Positions 1-6,708 of a DNA stretch of 14,626 nucleotides are shown piece after piece; the first letter of the stretch is position 1; every line of letters begins with the position of its first letter. The stretch is from BJ22 sp031405895 (GTDB lineage: Bacteria > Planctomycetota > Planctomycetia > Pirellulales > Pirellulaceae): NCBI GenBank assembly GCA_031405895.1, contig JANOFL010000354.1, forward strand, positions 1 through 14,626, given 5' to 3'. The notes under the pieces were generated by a model. The model saw nothing but the letters and a program-made list of their open reading frames with translations. It was not told the origin of the DNA and searched no databases. The position numbers were made by a program, and so were the translations under genes.

Positions 1-31
1 GGCACAAAACCGGAAAAGAAAACAGAAAGAA

Positions 32-91
32 CGAGCACGAGCACCGCTTCGCTGACCACGAGCAGGAGCAGGAGCACGAGCAGGAGCAGGA
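32..91. repeat. Low-complexity GAGCAC/GAGCAG hexamer repeat
   Basis: Near-perfect hexamer units (GAGCAC, GAGCAG, GACCAC) run through this stretch, interrupted once by CGCTTCGCT around 43-52. No convincing gene runs through it: one frame would code only for an alternating Glu-His/Gln run, with no start and no domain. It lies beyond the terminator of the PDZ gene, so it is treated as an intergenic simple repeat. Whether it belongs to a genome-wide family cannot be told from the window. Confidence 0.6.
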
Positions 92-130
92 AGCCTGCAC
101 TGGAGCGGGTGAGGGTTCCTGGTCGGAACA

Positions 131-169
131 AGAAAAAAGACCCGCGCCAGGGGTCGGATGGCGCGGGTC
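131..169 (-). terminator. Rho-independent terminator of the PDZ-protein gene
   Basis: A perfect 10-bp stem (GACCCGCGCC at 139-148, GGCGCGGGTC at 160-169) encloses an 11-base loop. On the minus strand it is followed at once by TTTTTTCT (complement of 131-138), the classical U-tract. It lies about 60 bases past the stop of the secreted PDZ protein and would end the transcript of that gene, and of the sigma/anti-sigma genes upstream if they are co-transcribed. Confidence 0.85.
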
Positions 170-174
170 CCGTG

Positions 175-206
175 ACCGGCCGGATGGCGGATGCCGCCCG
201 GCCGGT
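175..206. repeat. GC-rich perfect hairpin before the terminator
   Basis: ACCGGCCGG (175-183) and CCGGCCGGT (198-206) are a perfect 9-bp inverted repeat, and the 14-base interior can pair further (GCGG with CCGC). It sits between the PDZ gene's stop codon (230) and the U-tract terminator. It has no U-tract of its own. It may protect the mRNA 3' end or reinforce termination; that is inference. Confidence 0.6.
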
Positions 207-229
207 TTGTACGAATTCATCCAGCCGGA

Positions 230-1504
230 TCAGGATCGCGGCAGTTCGCCTCCATCACCTTCGGTCCCGTCGTCACGGTCGCCACCGCGGCGGGGGCGGC
301 TTTCACGCAGCCGGTTCAGTTCTTCGGCCTGGCGCGAAAGCTGTTCGCGGGAGCCTTCGACCTGGGCCCGAAACTCCTCCATCTGGGCGCGGAGTTCCTC
401 AGCCGCTTTCTGCAGTTCTTCCCGCATTTCAGCCGCCGCTTCCTCGAACTCCGCGCGCATGTTCTGCATCGCCTCTTCGATTTCGGCCTTCAGTTCCGGA
501 TTGTTGGCGAGGTCCTGGGCTTCCAGCATCAGGGCCGGGCCGAGCTGTTGCAGATCGCCGAGCTGGGCCTTGAGAGCATTCATGTCGGGGAGGACCTGAA
601 AGTTGAAGTTGCCTTCGCCTTCAGGTGCCATCTGAAACTGCATGTGGCCGAGCTGTTCCATGTCCCGTTCGGCCGGCTGGACCTTGACGTGCTCTTCGTC
701 CCCGTCCCGGAGCAGGGTCAGCGTAAGGTGATTGCCTTCTTCGCCAGCCTTCTGCACCACTTCGACCAGTTCCGCGGCCTCGGTCAGTTCGGTGTCGTCG
801 GCCAGCAGGAGCACGTCACCGGACTCGATCCCCGCCTCGGCGGCGGGTGAATCTTCTGTGACTTCACGGACGATCAGCCCGGAAGCTTCTTCCAGCTCCA
901 GTTCGCCGGCTGTTTCCTCATCGACGGCTTCGCACATCACGCCGATGAAGTATTTGCCAACCACCACATCGAGACTGGCGAGTCCTTCCTGACCGCCACC
1001 CAGCACACCCAGGGGCGCTGCCGGGGCCGGGATCATCCGCATCCGGCCCTGCAGTGGTCCACGACGGAACTGGAACTGCGGCATGTCCTCCATGTCAATC
1101 ACGCCGTCGAACTCGATTTCGGTCTTCTCGCCATCGGGGCCGACGATGATCGCCTTGCCGACCGACTTGGACTGCTTTTCGCCGTCATGCTCTTCCTCGG
1201 TGGTCGAGCTGCTGATGGTGAGGCCGTGGGCACCCGAGATGTCAAACTCCTGGCGTTTGCCTTCGTTGTCGATCACCACCAGCTTGCCGTCTTCCACCCG
1301 GACCTGGGTCGCGCTGCGGACAGCCTGGTCGCTTTCTTCCCCGTCCTGGTCGTCGTCTTCATCCTGATCCTGTTTGTCAACCACGACGACGCGGGCCTTG
1401 CGGGCCGGCTGCTTCTCTTCCTGCTTGTCGCCGTCCTGGGCCTGGGCCGCAGGCACCGTGATGCCAAGGACCAGCATCAACAGCCAGACCATGTTCGTTT
1501 TCAT
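230..1504 (-). CDS. Secreted PDZ-domain protein with C-terminal coiled coil
   Basis: This 424-residue protein starts with a clear signal peptide: Lys at residue 3, a hydrophobic core at 5-18, and an Ala-Gln-Ala cleavage site near 22. It is therefore expected outside the inner membrane. Residues 25-60 are highly charged, with a long Asp/Glu/Gln run. A PDZ domain lies at about 184-275: FIGV at 186-189 resembles a carboxylate-binding loop, and SPAAEAGIESGDVLL is typical of the family core. There is no protease domain, so it is not a DegP/DegS-type enzyme. Residues 325-402 form a long Glu/Ala/Arg-rich coiled coil, and the tail is Arg/Gly/Asp-rich. The ATG at 1504 is supported by AGGAG and AGGA a few bases upstream. 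It lies 97 bp after the anti-sigma-like gene on the same strand and ends at a good terminator. A role as an envelope scaffold or peptide-binding sensor is inference. Confidence 0.88.
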   Translation of the reverse strand: MKTNMVWLLMLVLGITVPAAQAQDGDKQEEKQPARKARVVVVDKQDQDEDDDQDGEESDQAVRSATQVRVEDGKLVVIDNEGKRQEFDISGAHGLTISSSTTEEEHDGEKQSKSVGKAIIVGPDGEKTEIEFDGVIDMEDMPQFQFRRGPLQGRMRMIPAPAAPLGVLGGGQEGLASLDVVVGKYFIGVMCEAVDEETAGELELEEASGLIVREVTEDSPAAEAGIESGDVLLLADDTELTEAAELVEVVQKAGEEGNHLTLTLLRDGDEEHVKVQPAERDMEQLGHMQFQMAPEGEGNFNFQVLPDMNALKAQLGDLQQLGPALMLEAQDLANNPELKAEIEEAMQNMRAEFEEAAAEMREELQKAAEELRAQMEEFRAQVEGSREQLSRQAEELNRLRESRPRRGGDRDDGTEGDGGELPRS

Positions 1505-1601
1505 GTTTTCCTGATCTCCTGAAGCGGACTGCCGGATACGGTTGGGTCGCGGACCAGGGAGCCGGCACCGGACCCGGCCGCGACAGTGGCGGAAATTCGG
1601 T

Positions 1602-2342
1602 TTACTGGCCCCATGGCGCGGCGCGGACGGCTTCGAGCGGCATCAGGACCTGGCGGCCGTCGCTGGTCCGTCCGCTGAGGTACTGAATCTGCGGGTGGAG
1701 CCGGTAGCCGTGCCGTCCACACTGCTGCTGCAGTTCTTCCGGAATCTCGGTGGTCTGGTATTCCAGGCCCAGATCGCGGGCCGTGGCATAGGACATCACC
1801 GGGACGGCCGGGCCCTCGGGGTCGCCCGAATCGTTGCTGACCATGTGCATCCGGTAGGGAGCGTAGTCGAGCATGGTCGGGCCGCCGCGCGCGGTGCCGT
1901 TGTCCTCCGCGGTTCGCGGCTGGCCAGCGAGACTGGCTGGCGTCGAAGGGCGCGCGAACTGTCCGCGCGACTGGCCCGTGCGATAACCGAGCCAGGTCAT
2001 CATCATCATGGCGGCGGCGACTGCTAGAAACGGAGCCGTGCGCCGCATCCAGTCGGTCCGCGGCCGCATGAACTGGACGGCCGGCAGTTCGCCAACCTGG
2101 GATTCACCAGCTGCCGTGGCCGTCTCGCCACCCGTCGTTTCCAGCCGCAGAATTTCACGCCGCCAGATCTGGTCTTCGATCATGGCCAGTGCAATTCGCC
2201 GATACAGCTTCGGGTCGGATTCAGCCTGATGCAGCACGCGGCGAACTTGCTGGCGATCCAGCTCGCCGTCCACCAGCCGCTGCAGTTGCAGGCTCTCGTT
2301 TTCGTTCATGGACATCCAGCCGGCAAAAATGGACCAGAGCAT
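1602..2342 (-). CDS. Anti-sigma-factor-like single-span membrane protein
   Basis: The N-terminal region (LQLQRLVDGELD, then a helix with DPKLYRRIALAMIEDQIWRRE) has the look of cytoplasmic anti-sigma domains in planctomycetes. It lacks the zinc-binding His-x3-Cys-x2-Cys of ZAS-type anti-sigma factors. A hydrophobic, Met/Ala-rich segment around residues 104-120 is the probable single membrane span. About 125 residues follow outside, with no domain I recognise. The gene begins 5 bases after the ECF sigma stop codon, the usual sigma/anti-sigma arrangement. The start is uncertain: ATG at 2342 gives tight coupling, but ATGs at 2315 and 2309 (MNENESLQ) begin nearer the conserved part. The expected role is to hold the neighbouring sigma factor at the membrane until a signal arrives; this rests on gene order and the N-terminal resemblance. 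Confidence 0.8.
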   Translation of the reverse strand: MLWSIFAGWMSMNENESLQLQRLVDGELDRQQVRRVLHQAESDPKLYRRIALAMIEDQIWRREILRLETTGGETATAAGESQVGELPAVQFMRPRTDWMRRTAPFLAVAAAMMMMTWLGYRTGQSRGQFARPSTPASLAGQPRTAEDNGTARGGPTMLDYAPYRMHMVSNDSGDPEGPAVPVMSYATARDLGLEYQTTEIPEELQQQCGRHGYRLHPQIQYLSGRTSDGRQVLMPLEAVRAAPWGQ

Positions 2343-2347
2343 CGACT

Positions 2348-2869
2348 TCAGGGACTGTCACCAGCCCGTATCCAGCGTCGCAGCCGCTCGCGCGCCCGCA
2401 TCAGCCGGTATTCAATGGTTTTCGGTTTGACCCCGACGTGGGCCGCGAGCTGGTCGTAGGTCCAGCCCTGGGTGTATTTCAGCATCACGATCTCGCGATC
2501 GCGTGGCGGCAGCCGCTCCAGCGCCCGCCAGACCTGTTGTTCGCGCTCCTGTTCAAGCAGCCATTCGAGCGGCTCGGCCTGGTCCCGAACCACCTGCCGG
2601 TCGCCATCGACCAGCGGCACCGCAGGCCGGCGGCCGCGATGACGATGAAAGTTGATCGCCGCACGAACCGTCAGCCGGTACAGCCAGGGAGCCACTTTCT
2701 CCGGCCGTTCCGGCCGACAGTCGTGCGACCAGATCGCGACCGCGATGTTCTGCAGACAGTCCTCGGCGGCATGCGGATCTCCGACCCGCGACCGGAGGAT
2801 CTTCAGCATCCAGGGCCGGTTGCGGTCGAGTTCCGCGTTCCAGTCGATGGCCACAACACAGTCGGTCAT
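2348..2869 (-). CDS. ECF-type RNA polymerase sigma factor
   Basis: At 173 residues this has the usual length of an extracytoplasmic-function sigma factor. Region 2 spans about 17-80 (AEDCLQNIAVAIW, then WLYRLTVRAAINFHRHRGRR, the -10 recognition side). Region 4 spans about 108-167 (RALERLPPRDREIVMLKY, then a helix-turn-helix with TYDQLAAHVGVKPKTIEYRL). Regions 1 and 3 are absent, as expected. It would direct RNA polymerase to a small regulon controlled by the downstream anti-sigma-like membrane protein. The ATG at 2869 lacks a strong Shine-Dalgarno sequence. The 155-bp space upstream may hold its promoter, but I could not find a convincing -35/-10 pair. The exact ECF group cannot be assigned by eye. 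Confidence 0.93.
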   Translation of the reverse strand: MTDCVVAIDWNAELDRNRPWMLKILRSRVGDPHAAEDCLQNIAVAIWSHDCRPERPEKVAPWLYRLTVRAAINFHRHRGRRPAVPLVDGDRQVVRDQAEPLEWLLEQEREQQVWRALERLPPRDREIVMLKYTQGWTYDQLAAHVGVKPKTIEYRLMRARERLRRWIRAGDSP

Positions 2870-2954
2870 GATCCGGCACAGCTTGGGGGCGTTCGTCCTG
2901 TCAGTCGCAGCCGGGGCGATCGTCCCTGGTCAATTTTTTGGGTTCAACCGTGGT

Positions 2955-2974
2955 GACCAAGCTCCCGCTTGGTC
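2955..2974. other. Perfect 8-bp hairpin between the sigma gene and the AsmA/TamB-like gene
   Basis: GACCAAGC (2955-2962) pairs perfectly with GCTTGGTC (2967-2974) across a 4-base loop. It lies about 50 bp after the stop of the upstream minus-strand gene (3025) and about 90 bp before the sigma start. No T-run follows on either strand, so it is not a standard intrinsic terminator. It could be a weak terminator, or an operator or mRNA element for the sigma gene. Confidence 0.45.
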
Positions 2975-3024
2975 TGTCCGCATGGAAAGCCCCGAAAACC
3001 CCGCTTTTCCACAAAGTCGTTCGC

Positions 3025-4452
3025 TCAAGACCGGTCCAGGTTCTCCGCATCGCTATCGACCTTGCCAGCTTCGCTCTCATCGCCGGGCGGGAGCTTGGCC
3101 GTCTCGGTCTCGGCGACGGATTCGGGCTTGAGCCGGCCGATCGTCCGCGTGACGGCGGCTTTTTCGGTTTCGTCCAGCTCCGCAAACGGCCGGCCGAAAA
3201 CGGTTTTGGCCCAGATTTCTTCCAGCCCGCCAAAGTCATCGGCCTGCAGCTCAATGGCAACAAACGGGCTGCGGCCGGTATTGATCAGGGTGGCGCGGAT
3301 TGTCGTCCCGTTGCTTTCGCCGGTCGCGGTGAACCTGAGCCCCGCGTCCTTGCGGTCGGGCTGGCCGTCAGCGTCAAACCGGAACCCGGTCTGGCCCAGC
3401 CGGAAGCCATGTTCGCCCTCGCCGAGTTTCCAGTGATCGTCGTTCTTGCCGCGCTCAGCGACCAGCCGCAGGTCGGCTGGCATGATTCCCGTTTCGACCG
3501 GATTGAAGAATTCGCCTGGCTCGTAGCCGTCGAAAATCATCCGCCAAGGCTCTCCCTTGCGGGCCGGCTCGAACCGGATCTGGTCGTTGCAAACCGACAG
3601 CCTGACCCGCGGACCGGTCTCGCGTCCGTAGCCGAAATCGACGCCCAGTGGCAAGTCGGCCACCAGCTCGCTAGTCATCTCCTTCTTGAGCCGGATGCGG
3701 AACAGCCGGTTGATTGGCTCGTCGCCAAAAGCCTCGCCGGGCAGCGATTCGATCTCCGCGAGGTCAGCCCGCAAAACGACATCCCCCAGTTCGACCAGCT
3801 CGCCTTTGACGATCTTCATCCCGTCAAATCGCAGTTCGTCGAGTTTCAGCTCACGGCCCGTCTCGCGGTCGACCAGTACGATGTCTTTCAGCAGGACCTG
3901 CTTGACCTCGAAGTTGGCCCCGCCGAAATCAACGTCACCGCTCACGCCTTCGGAACGGATTTCATCGCGGATCTCTTCGTAAAGATCCGACAGGTCAAGG
4001 TCGCTGGACAGCCGGACCTCACCCTCGAGATCGACGAACAGCCGGGCGCTGTCAACACTGATTTCGTCGACCACCAGGCCGTTTCTGTTCCAGAACGGAC
4101 CGAGCAGCCGGTACTTGACCCGCAGACCATTGACTTCGGACCATTGGGGGTCTTCCGGGCTCTCGCGAAACTGGAGCTTTTCGACTTCGACCCCGGTGGT
4201 CATGTTGCCTTTCAGGCCCTCGATCCGGGCGTTGCCTGATTTCTCGATTCCCCGCGCGATCCAGTTCAGCGGTGTGCTGCTGTAGAACGTGAACCAGTAG
4301 CCGGTACCGCAGAGTCCGACCAGCAACAAGACCATCGAACCGCAGCCAATCGCGGCGCAGCCAAAGAACCGGCCGGCCGAACTGCCGCTCTGGACCGGGA
4401 CGTGAACGGGCGGCTTGCCGGGAAAAACGGGTTCGGGGTAACTGGTTTTCAT
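3025..4452 (-). CDS. Membrane-anchored AsmA/TamB-like protein (N-terminal type)
   Basis: From the chosen ATG at 4452 (MKTSYPEPVF) the protein is 475 residues. A Gly/Cys-rich hydrophobic span at about 29-53 follows a short cytoplasmic Pro-rich start. Just after it, GNARIEGLKGNMTTGVEVEKL (about 73-93) resembles the first repeat of AsmA/TamB-type envelope proteins, where 'G-x-x-I-E-G-x-x-G' precedes alternating beta strands. The rest alternates strand-like hydrophobic and charged stretches (VNGLRVKYRLLG, VVDEISVDSARLFVDLEGEVRL) and ends in an acidic tail. AsmA/TamB proteins act in lipid or outer-membrane-protein transport; here that is only a resemblance. The frame stays open up to 4749, but that part reads through an intergenic palindromic repeat and is unlikely to be coding. 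The 4452 start lacks a clear Shine-Dalgarno sequence. Confidence 0.72.
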   Translation of the reverse strand: MKTSYPEPVFPGKPPVHVPVQSGSSAGRFFGCAAIGCGSMVLLLVGLCGTGYWFTFYSSTPLNWIARGIEKSGNARIEGLKGNMTTGVEVEKLQFRESPEDPQWSEVNGLRVKYRLLGPFWNRNGLVVDEISVDSARLFVDLEGEVRLSSDLDLSDLYEEIRDEIRSEGVSGDVDFGGANFEVKQVLLKDIVLVDRETGRELKLDELRFDGMKIVKGELVELGDVVLRADLAEIESLPGEAFGDEPINRLFRIRLKKEMTSELVADLPLGVDFGYGRETGPRVRLSVCNDQIRFEPARKGEPWRMIFDGYEPGEFFNPVETGIMPADLRLVAERGKNDDHWKLGEGEHGFRLGQTGFRFDADGQPDRKDAGLRFTATGESNGTTIRATLINTGRSPFVAIELQADDFGGLEEIWAKTVFGRPFAELDETEKAAVTRTIGRLKPESVAETETAKLPPGDESEAGKVDSDAENLDRS

Positions 4453-4498
4453 GCCGGTCGTTGCGGGGTGGAGGAGTCGGAAGCGAACCTGCCGAACG

Positions 4499-4648
4499 AG
4501 GCCCCAGGGCCAACGTCCAATGCCGTTTGCCTTGATGGTAGCAGGCACATTCCATGTTCCGTCCGCCCGGAAAACGAGGGACCTGCGGACGGCACATGGA
4601 ACGAGCCTGCTACTTTGGAGTTCAAAGCAAGGCCCCAGGGCCAACGTC
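4499..4648. repeat. REP-like element: 29-bp inverted repeat framed by 19-bp direct repeats
   Basis: A long imperfect palindrome has arms at 4538-4566 and 4585-4613 that pair at 26 of 29 positions, with an 18-base loop. It is framed by two identical 19-base direct repeats beginning AGGCCCCAGGGCC, at 4499-4517 and 4630-4648. Each of these contains a small GGCCC/GGGCC hairpin. The element fills much of the gene-free stretch 4453-4811. The symmetric design suggests a non-autonomous mobile or REP-type element, though no transposase is present in the window. Reading frames that cross it in both directions look artificial. Confidence 0.75.
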
Positions 4649-4743
4649 TCCAGCAGTATTCGCCGGCCGGAGTCCTGTATTGCCTTGTAGCCGGCACGGT
4701 GGCCTTGGGGATGGCCGGAATCGGCAAAAGGCAGGCGTTCCAC

Positions 4744-4833
4744 AGCCAAACCTGCCCGATTCGTTAGTTTGTGTTCGCGCCCACACGGAGGGCTGACGCC
4801 CTGCCGCTCGCCTAGCCAAACCTGCCCGATTCG
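4744..4833. repeat. 20-bp direct repeat flanking a 50-bp insert at the hydrolase 3' end
   Basis: The 20-base sequence starting AGCCAAACCTGCC occurs exactly at 4744-4763 and again at 4814-4833. The second copy covers the last codons of the hydrolase gene (Glu-Ser-Gly-Arg-Phe-Gly) and ends in its stop codon. The 50 bases between the copies contain AGGGC-TGAC-GCCCT (in 4789-4803), a small palindrome. The arrangement looks like a short repeat inserted with duplication of its target, or a 70-bp tandem duplication that later diverged. Confidence 0.7.
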
Positions 4834-5414
4834 ATGAAAGACTGTGTCCGCCGGCTGGTTTCGGCGTGCCAGGGCAGGACACCATGATGGCTGGGAATCA
4901 CGACGAAATCAGCCGCTCCTGCCAGCCGTACGCTTGACCGGGCAATCACCCGGTCGCGGCTTGCCGCAATCACGCCAAATTCGTATCCGGCCGGCTCGGC
5001 AAGCCGGTTGACATAGCTGTCCGGCCGGTCGCTCAGTTCGGCCATCGTTGGAAAACACCAACCCACCAGCGGCGTCACCCAGCGAGCCGCGAATGAGCCG
5101 CGGTTGGGCGGTGCCAGCATGACCACGCGGCCAAGTTTTCCTGGCAGATACTCTTGCAACGCCACCCGGACCACGATCGCTCCCATGCTGTGGGCGACGA
5201 TGTGAATCTGGTCGACCGGATCGCGATCCAGTGCCTGGAGCCGCGCAGCCAGCCGGCTGGCGTGAAACCTGGTCGAGCGGGTGGTACTGCGGTAACTCCA
5301 GTTGAGCGTCTGGTAGCCGGCCCGCGCGAAATGCCGCTGGACCGGCCACATGACCAGCCGCTTGGCCGATAGTCCGTGAACCAGGACCACGATTTGGTTA
5401 TTGGCCGGACACAT
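4812..5414 (-). CDS. Alpha/beta-hydrolase, lipase/esterase-like
   Basis: This is a compact alpha/beta-hydrolase of 200 residues from ATG 5414. IVVLVHGLSA (residues 8-17) gives the oxyanion-hole His-Gly after the first strand. HIVAHSMGAIV holds the nucleophile elbow A-H-S-M-G with catalytic Ser at about 76. SRDRVI (about 152-157) probably supplies the acid Asp, and IPSHHGVLP (about 173-181) the catalytic His. The fold and spacing match small triacylglycerol-lipase/PGAP1-like hydrolases; the substrate is unknown. No signal peptide is seen. A GTG at 5444 and an ATG at 5423 are alternative in-frame starts; 5414 begins just before the first strand. The stop codon lies inside a 20-base repeat duplicated 70 bp downstream, so the 3' end sits on an insertion or duplication junction. 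All triad residues are present, so the protein should be active. Confidence 0.88.
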   Translation of the reverse strand: MCPANNQIVVLVHGLSAKRLVMWPVQRHFARAGYQTLNWSYRSTTRSTRFHASRLAARLQALDRDPVDQIHIVAHSMGAIVVRVALQEYLPGKLGRVVMLAPPNRGSFAARWVTPLVGWCFPTMAELSDRPDSYVNRLAEPAGYEFGVIAASRDRVIARSSVRLAGAADFVVIPSHHGVLPWHAETSRRTQSFIESGRFG

Positions 5415-5495
5415 GGCAGGCATCCACAATGCTGGTGGCAGCACGTCTCATGGGCGACCTGGCAAGCGATTTGAACTTGCCGCTGTCACCGCAAA

Positions 5496-5576
5496 CCAGC
5501 ACGCAGCGCCAGCAAGTGATCGTCCTGCACCCGGGTTTACGGCCCCTCAAGATCACTTGTTTGCGCTGCGTGCTGG
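5496..5576. repeat. 26-bp inverted repeat (REP-like palindrome)
   Basis: Arms at 5496-5521 (CCAGCACGCAGCGCCAGCAA...) and 5551-5576 pair at 24 of 26 positions around a 29-base loop. It lies in the 211-bp gap between the one-span acidic protein gene (stop at 5626) and the hydrolase start (5414). It has no U-tract, so it is more likely a repeat-family palindrome than a dedicated terminator, though it could slow transcription from the upstream minus-strand gene. Confidence 0.75.
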
Positions 5577-5625
5577 AAATCCAATTACCGTAATCGGACG
5601 CGCTGCTTCACGCGAAAACGGCCGG

Positions 5626-6435
5626 TCAGCCGTCCTTGCCACCGCCGGTTTCATCGCTGGCGGGGGGCGGGTCGCCATCTCCGGTGGGAGGCGCGTCGCC
5701 GCCCGCATCACCTTCGCCGGACTTCGGCTCGTCGTCTCCTCCGGACGGCTCGCTATCACCTTCCTGTTCGCCGGATTCGTCCGCAGGCGGATTCGCCCCC
5801 TCTTCGCCTGAACCTGCCCCGGATTCCGGATCACCATCATCGGTGCCAGCTTTGTCTTCGTCCTGTTTTTTGTTCCCGGCTTCGCCATCCCGGTTTTTGG
5901 TTGATCGACGCTCGTCCTCCGGATCTGGTGGGAGCAGGGCTGGCATACCTGCCGGGGCGGCACCGGCTGGGGCCGCGATTCGGCCAACGCCAGACGTAGC
6001 AGGCGCAGGTTGGTTGGGATCGGGCTCATTCTTTTTAGCCGCCCGATTGGCTGATTTGACAAGCGCTTCCTCAGTAACCGAACTGGCTTCGCCGTGTGTG
6101 TAGTAGTAGTCGCCATCATACGCGACATAGATGTTCTGGCCGCTGGGCAAGAAGGGCAGCGCCCGGTTGTAACGGAAGTGATCGACTTCGAACTTGCCGA
6201 CGGCCGTGGTGGAAACCGGCGCCATGCCCGCCTCGCTGCGGACTTTCGCTTTCTCCAGTCCATCAAAGTTCTTCTCGAGGTACGCACAGAACTTTTCGAG
6301 CCGCTCCTTGTTGGCCGGGAACTTGACCATCTTGTCGTAATAAAGGGTTCCCCCCAACAACACGAGGATGCCCAGCAACAGTGTGAGCCGCATGTAGTAG
6401 CCGGATTTCCCGGCTGTACCGGAGTTTTCATTCAT
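5626..6435 (-). CDS. Single-span membrane protein with acidic Pro/Gly-rich tail
   Basis: The 269-residue protein begins MNENSGTAGKSGYYMRL and has one hydrophobic span at about 16-32, followed by YYDKMVKFPANKERLEKFCAYLEKN, a helical region. A small compact region up to about residue 130 includes FEVDHFRYNRALPFLPSGQ and IYVAYDGDYYYTHG. From about 135 on the sequence is low-complexity, rich in Asp, Glu, Gly, Pro and Ser, with no predicted fold. I do not recognise the family. The ATG at 6435 is preferred over an in-frame ATG at 6456 because AGGA lies 9 bases upstream of it. The acidic tail is probably on the outer side of the membrane. It is single-copy here and not tightly coupled to either neighbour. 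Confidence 0.8.
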   Translation of the reverse strand: MNENSGTAGKSGYYMRLTLLLGILVLLGGTLYYDKMVKFPANKERLEKFCAYLEKNFDGLEKAKVRSEAGMAPVSTTAVGKFEVDHFRYNRALPFLPSGQNIYVAYDGDYYYTHGEASSVTEEALVKSANRAAKKNEPDPNQPAPATSGVGRIAAPAGAAPAGMPALLPPDPEDERRSTKNRDGEAGNKKQDEDKAGTDDGDPESGAGSGEEGANPPADESGEQEGDSEPSGGDDEPKSGEGDAGGDAPPTGDGDPPPASDETGGGKDG

Positions 6436-6641
6436 CGTCTTGATTCCTGTCGACATTTGGGTAGGGCCAGATCGGGACGGATCGCGCCGGCCGGCTGCGA
6501 AAAAAGAAAATGGAGAACAGGTCGCCGTGCCTTTGGACCGGCCGGACGATTCTTCAGCCGACAGACTTCCGCATAGAGGCCAGACACAGGCCCAAATCCT
6601 GACCCCAAACGGGCAGTCTAAATCGGCGAATGGGAGCCGTC

Positions 6642-6659
6642 CAGTCTTGCCTAAGACTG
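6642..6659. other. Small 7-bp hairpin downstream of fabI
   Basis: CAGTCTT (6642-6648) pairs perfectly with AAGACTG (6653-6659) over a 4-base loop, about 50 bp past the fabI stop codon on the minus strand. No U-tract follows, so a terminator role is weakly supported. The rest of the 273-bp space 6436-6708 shows no gene that I can support. Confidence 0.3.
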
Positions 6660-6708
6660 CGCGTCGCAGGTTCCCGCCGAGGGCCAGGCAAACAGTCGGA
6701 AAGTCCGC

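Noticed and set aside
191..850. Open plus-strand frame of 219 codons opposite the PDZ/coiled-coil gene
   Set aside because: Its phenylalanine/leucine-rich product is the antisense of a Glu/Lys coiled coil; no start signal or domain.
2938..4239. Open plus-strand frame of 433 codons opposite the AsmA/TamB-like gene
   Set aside because: It mirrors the minus-strand gene in a GC-rich region, shows no domain, and the minus strand has an anchor and family-like motif.
4453..4749. N-terminal extension of the AsmA/TamB-like protein by 99 codons
   Set aside because: This part reads through the palindromic repeat and its direct repeats, and places the membrane anchor far inside; the ATG at 4452 is more natural.
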